In this document: positions 63,080 through 64,000 of the stretch, in pieces
How the letters are laid out: the number at the start of each line of letters is the position of its first letter
Position numbering within the stretch: the first letter of the stretch is position 1
NCBI RefSeq assembly: GCF_003610355.1
Contig: NZ_RAPY01000003.1
Location: forward strand, 434,001 to 498,000
Length of the DNA: 64,000 nt
Direction: 5' to 3'
From: Sphingobacterium detergens
GTDB taxonomy: Bacteria > Bacteroidota > Bacteroidia > Sphingobacteriales > Sphingobacteriaceae
Made by a program: the position numbers and the translations under genes
The notes under the pieces: generated by a model
Told to the model about the DNA's origin: nothing
What the model saw: only the letters and a program-made list of their open reading frames with translations
The model's database searches: none

Positions 63080-64000
63080 ATGGAGCAGCAACAATTGTAT
63101 AAAAAAATTGCAAACATCGTAGAGAACCAGATCAAAAATGGCTCTTTGACCTACGGTGACCGCCTTCCTTCTGTCCGTAGCGCACAAAAATTGTATAATG
63201 TGAGCTTAAATACGGCAAAAAGCGCCTACATGGAACTCGAGAGCAGATCGCTGATTGAGTCTCGCCCCAAATCTGGCTTTTTTGTCAGTCTGGCCGGCCA
63301 ACGCCGGATGTCCATACCGTCGATCTCAACATTTAAGATTGACGAAAAGAAGCAAGATCCCGCGGCATTGATTGATAAAGTTTTTCACTCGTTGGAGGAT
63401 AAGGAAATTACGCGATTCTCTTTGGGACTGCCCAGTCCTTCTTTGCTCCCCATTCAAAAGCTCAATAAATGTATCCTGGAGACAGTACACGAACTGCACG
63501 ATTACGGCGATCAGTATGGACAGGTACAGGGTAGTCCGACTTTACGTAAAGAGATTGCCAAATGGTCGCTCGTACTGGAAGGAAAAATAAGCGACGAAGA
63601 TCTGATTATCACTTCGGGTGCCATGAATGCCATTTATAGCTGTCTCCGTGCGGTTACAAAACCCGGTTATACCATTGCCGTGGAAAGTCCCCTCTATTTT
63701 GGCTTTATTCAGGCATTTCAGGTATTGGGATTGAAGACAATTGAGATTCCGACACATCCCATTACAGGTATTGAACTGGACGCCCTGAAAAAAGTAATCC
63801 ATAAAATCGATGTATGCTGCTTTGTCTCCAATTTCAGCAATCCTTTGGGTGCGCTGATGCCCGATGAACATAAAAAAGAACTTGTCAAGCTCCTCGCTTT
63901 CCATCATATTCCCTTGATCGAAGATGATCTTTATGGAAATATTTATTTCGGAAGCTCAAGACCCAAGCCCTGTAAATACTTTGATGAGGAAGGCTTAGTC
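63080..64000 (+). CDS. MocR-type regulator: GntR winged helix fused to PLP aminotransferase domain, 3' part missing
   Basis: 307 residues in the window; the frame continues past the right edge. Residues 1-72 are a GntR winged helix (YGDRLPSVRSAQKLYNVSLN, SLIESRPKSGFFV). From about 115 a fold-type I aminotransferase domain follows: FSLGLPSPSLLP, YGQVQGSPTLRKEIAKW, IITSGAMNAIYSCLRAV, VESPLYFGF and FVSNFSNPLGALMP (Asn-Pro of the PLP site), IEDDLYGNIYF. The PLP-binding lysine lies past the window. Such proteins regulate genes by sensing PLP or an amino compound. Possible own operator at 62629-62680. Confidence 0.93.
   Translation, partial: MEQQQLYKKIANIVENQIKNGSLTYGDRLPSVRSAQKLYNVSLNTAKSAYMELESRSLIESRPKSGFFVSLAGQRRMSIPSISTFKIDEKKQDPAALIDKVFHSLEDKEITRFSLGLPSPSLLPIQKLNKCILETVHELHDYGDQYGQVQGSPTLRKEIAKWSLVLEGKISDEDLIITSGAMNAIYSCLRAVTKPGYTIAVESPLYFGFIQAFQVLGLKTIEIPTHPITGIELDALKKVIHKIDVCCFVSNFSNPLGALMPDEHKKELVKLLAFHHIPLIEDDLYGNIYFGSSRPKPCKYFDEEGLV

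Noticed and set aside
1-64000. CRISPR arrays, insertion sequences, rRNA genes and replication origins.
   Set aside because: I looked for regularly spaced direct repeats, transposase motifs, rRNA segments and iteron or DnaA-box clusters and saw none.

Overview
The window looks like a chromosomal segment of a Bacteroidota member close to Sphingobacterium/Pedobacter. The evidence is five SusC/SusD pairs, many lipoproteins with 'SC' lipoboxes, TTG-N20-TAnnTTTG promoters, and moderate-to-low GC. This assignment is inferred from gene content; no 16S rRNA gene is present.

Layout. 0-2.5 kb: the 5' part of an M16 zinc peptidase gene, a PagL-type lipid A deacylase and four tRNA-Val genes. 2.5-40 kb: a large locus, mostly on the minus strand, for taking up and breaking down amino-sugar polymers, most plausibly peptidoglycan or wall fragments. 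It holds a porin, a purine nucleoside phosphorylase, an SSS symporter, MurQ (MurNAc-6-P etherase), a polysaccharide deacetylase, a GH9 enzyme, a phosphoesterase/PQQ-propeller protein, a NamZ-type exo-muramidase (GH171), a phosphodiester-glycosidase-like lipoprotein, a DUF4397-like lipoprotein, a PGRP/AmpD-type amidase, four SusC/SusD pairs, a GHL10 (DigH/YngK-like) lipoprotein and NagA. 40-47 kb: a small ridA/EamA operon and a fifth, separate SusC/SusD pair. 47-53 kb: two related small lipoproteins, then housekeeping recG, hflX and lipB. 53-59.6 kb: an accessory segment with an SH3 protein, two phage-repressor-like HTH proteins, a divergent two-gene operon in which both proteins are internal tandem duplications (one with two HEPN domains), a ParE/RelE-type toxin-antitoxin pair and a decayed copy of the HEPN gene end. 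59.6-64 kb: a YcxB-like protein, an NAD(P)-binding epimerase, a CPA1 antiporter and the start of a MocR-type regulator operon.

How it fits together. The enzymes suggest that outer-membrane SusC/SusD complexes bind and import glycan or muropeptide fragments. Secreted amidase, NamZ, GHL10, GH9 and deacetylase would trim them, the symporter would carry a monosaccharide across the inner membrane, and MurQ and NagA would feed it into GlcNAc-6-P and GlcN-6-P metabolism. A MurNAc kinase, NagZ and NagB are not in the window. An AT-rich near-palindrome of the form ATGCGTTTTTATGCAT recurs upstream of the phosphoesterase, namZ and three susC genes, which suggests one shared regulator encoded elsewhere.

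The most notable local signal is at the GH9 / deacetylase junction. The GH9 gene ends in an in-phase A-AAA-AAG heptamer next to its stop codon, with a GGAGGAG tract 8 nt upstream. A -1 shift there reads directly into the deacetylase frame, which otherwise has no signal peptide and no convincing start.
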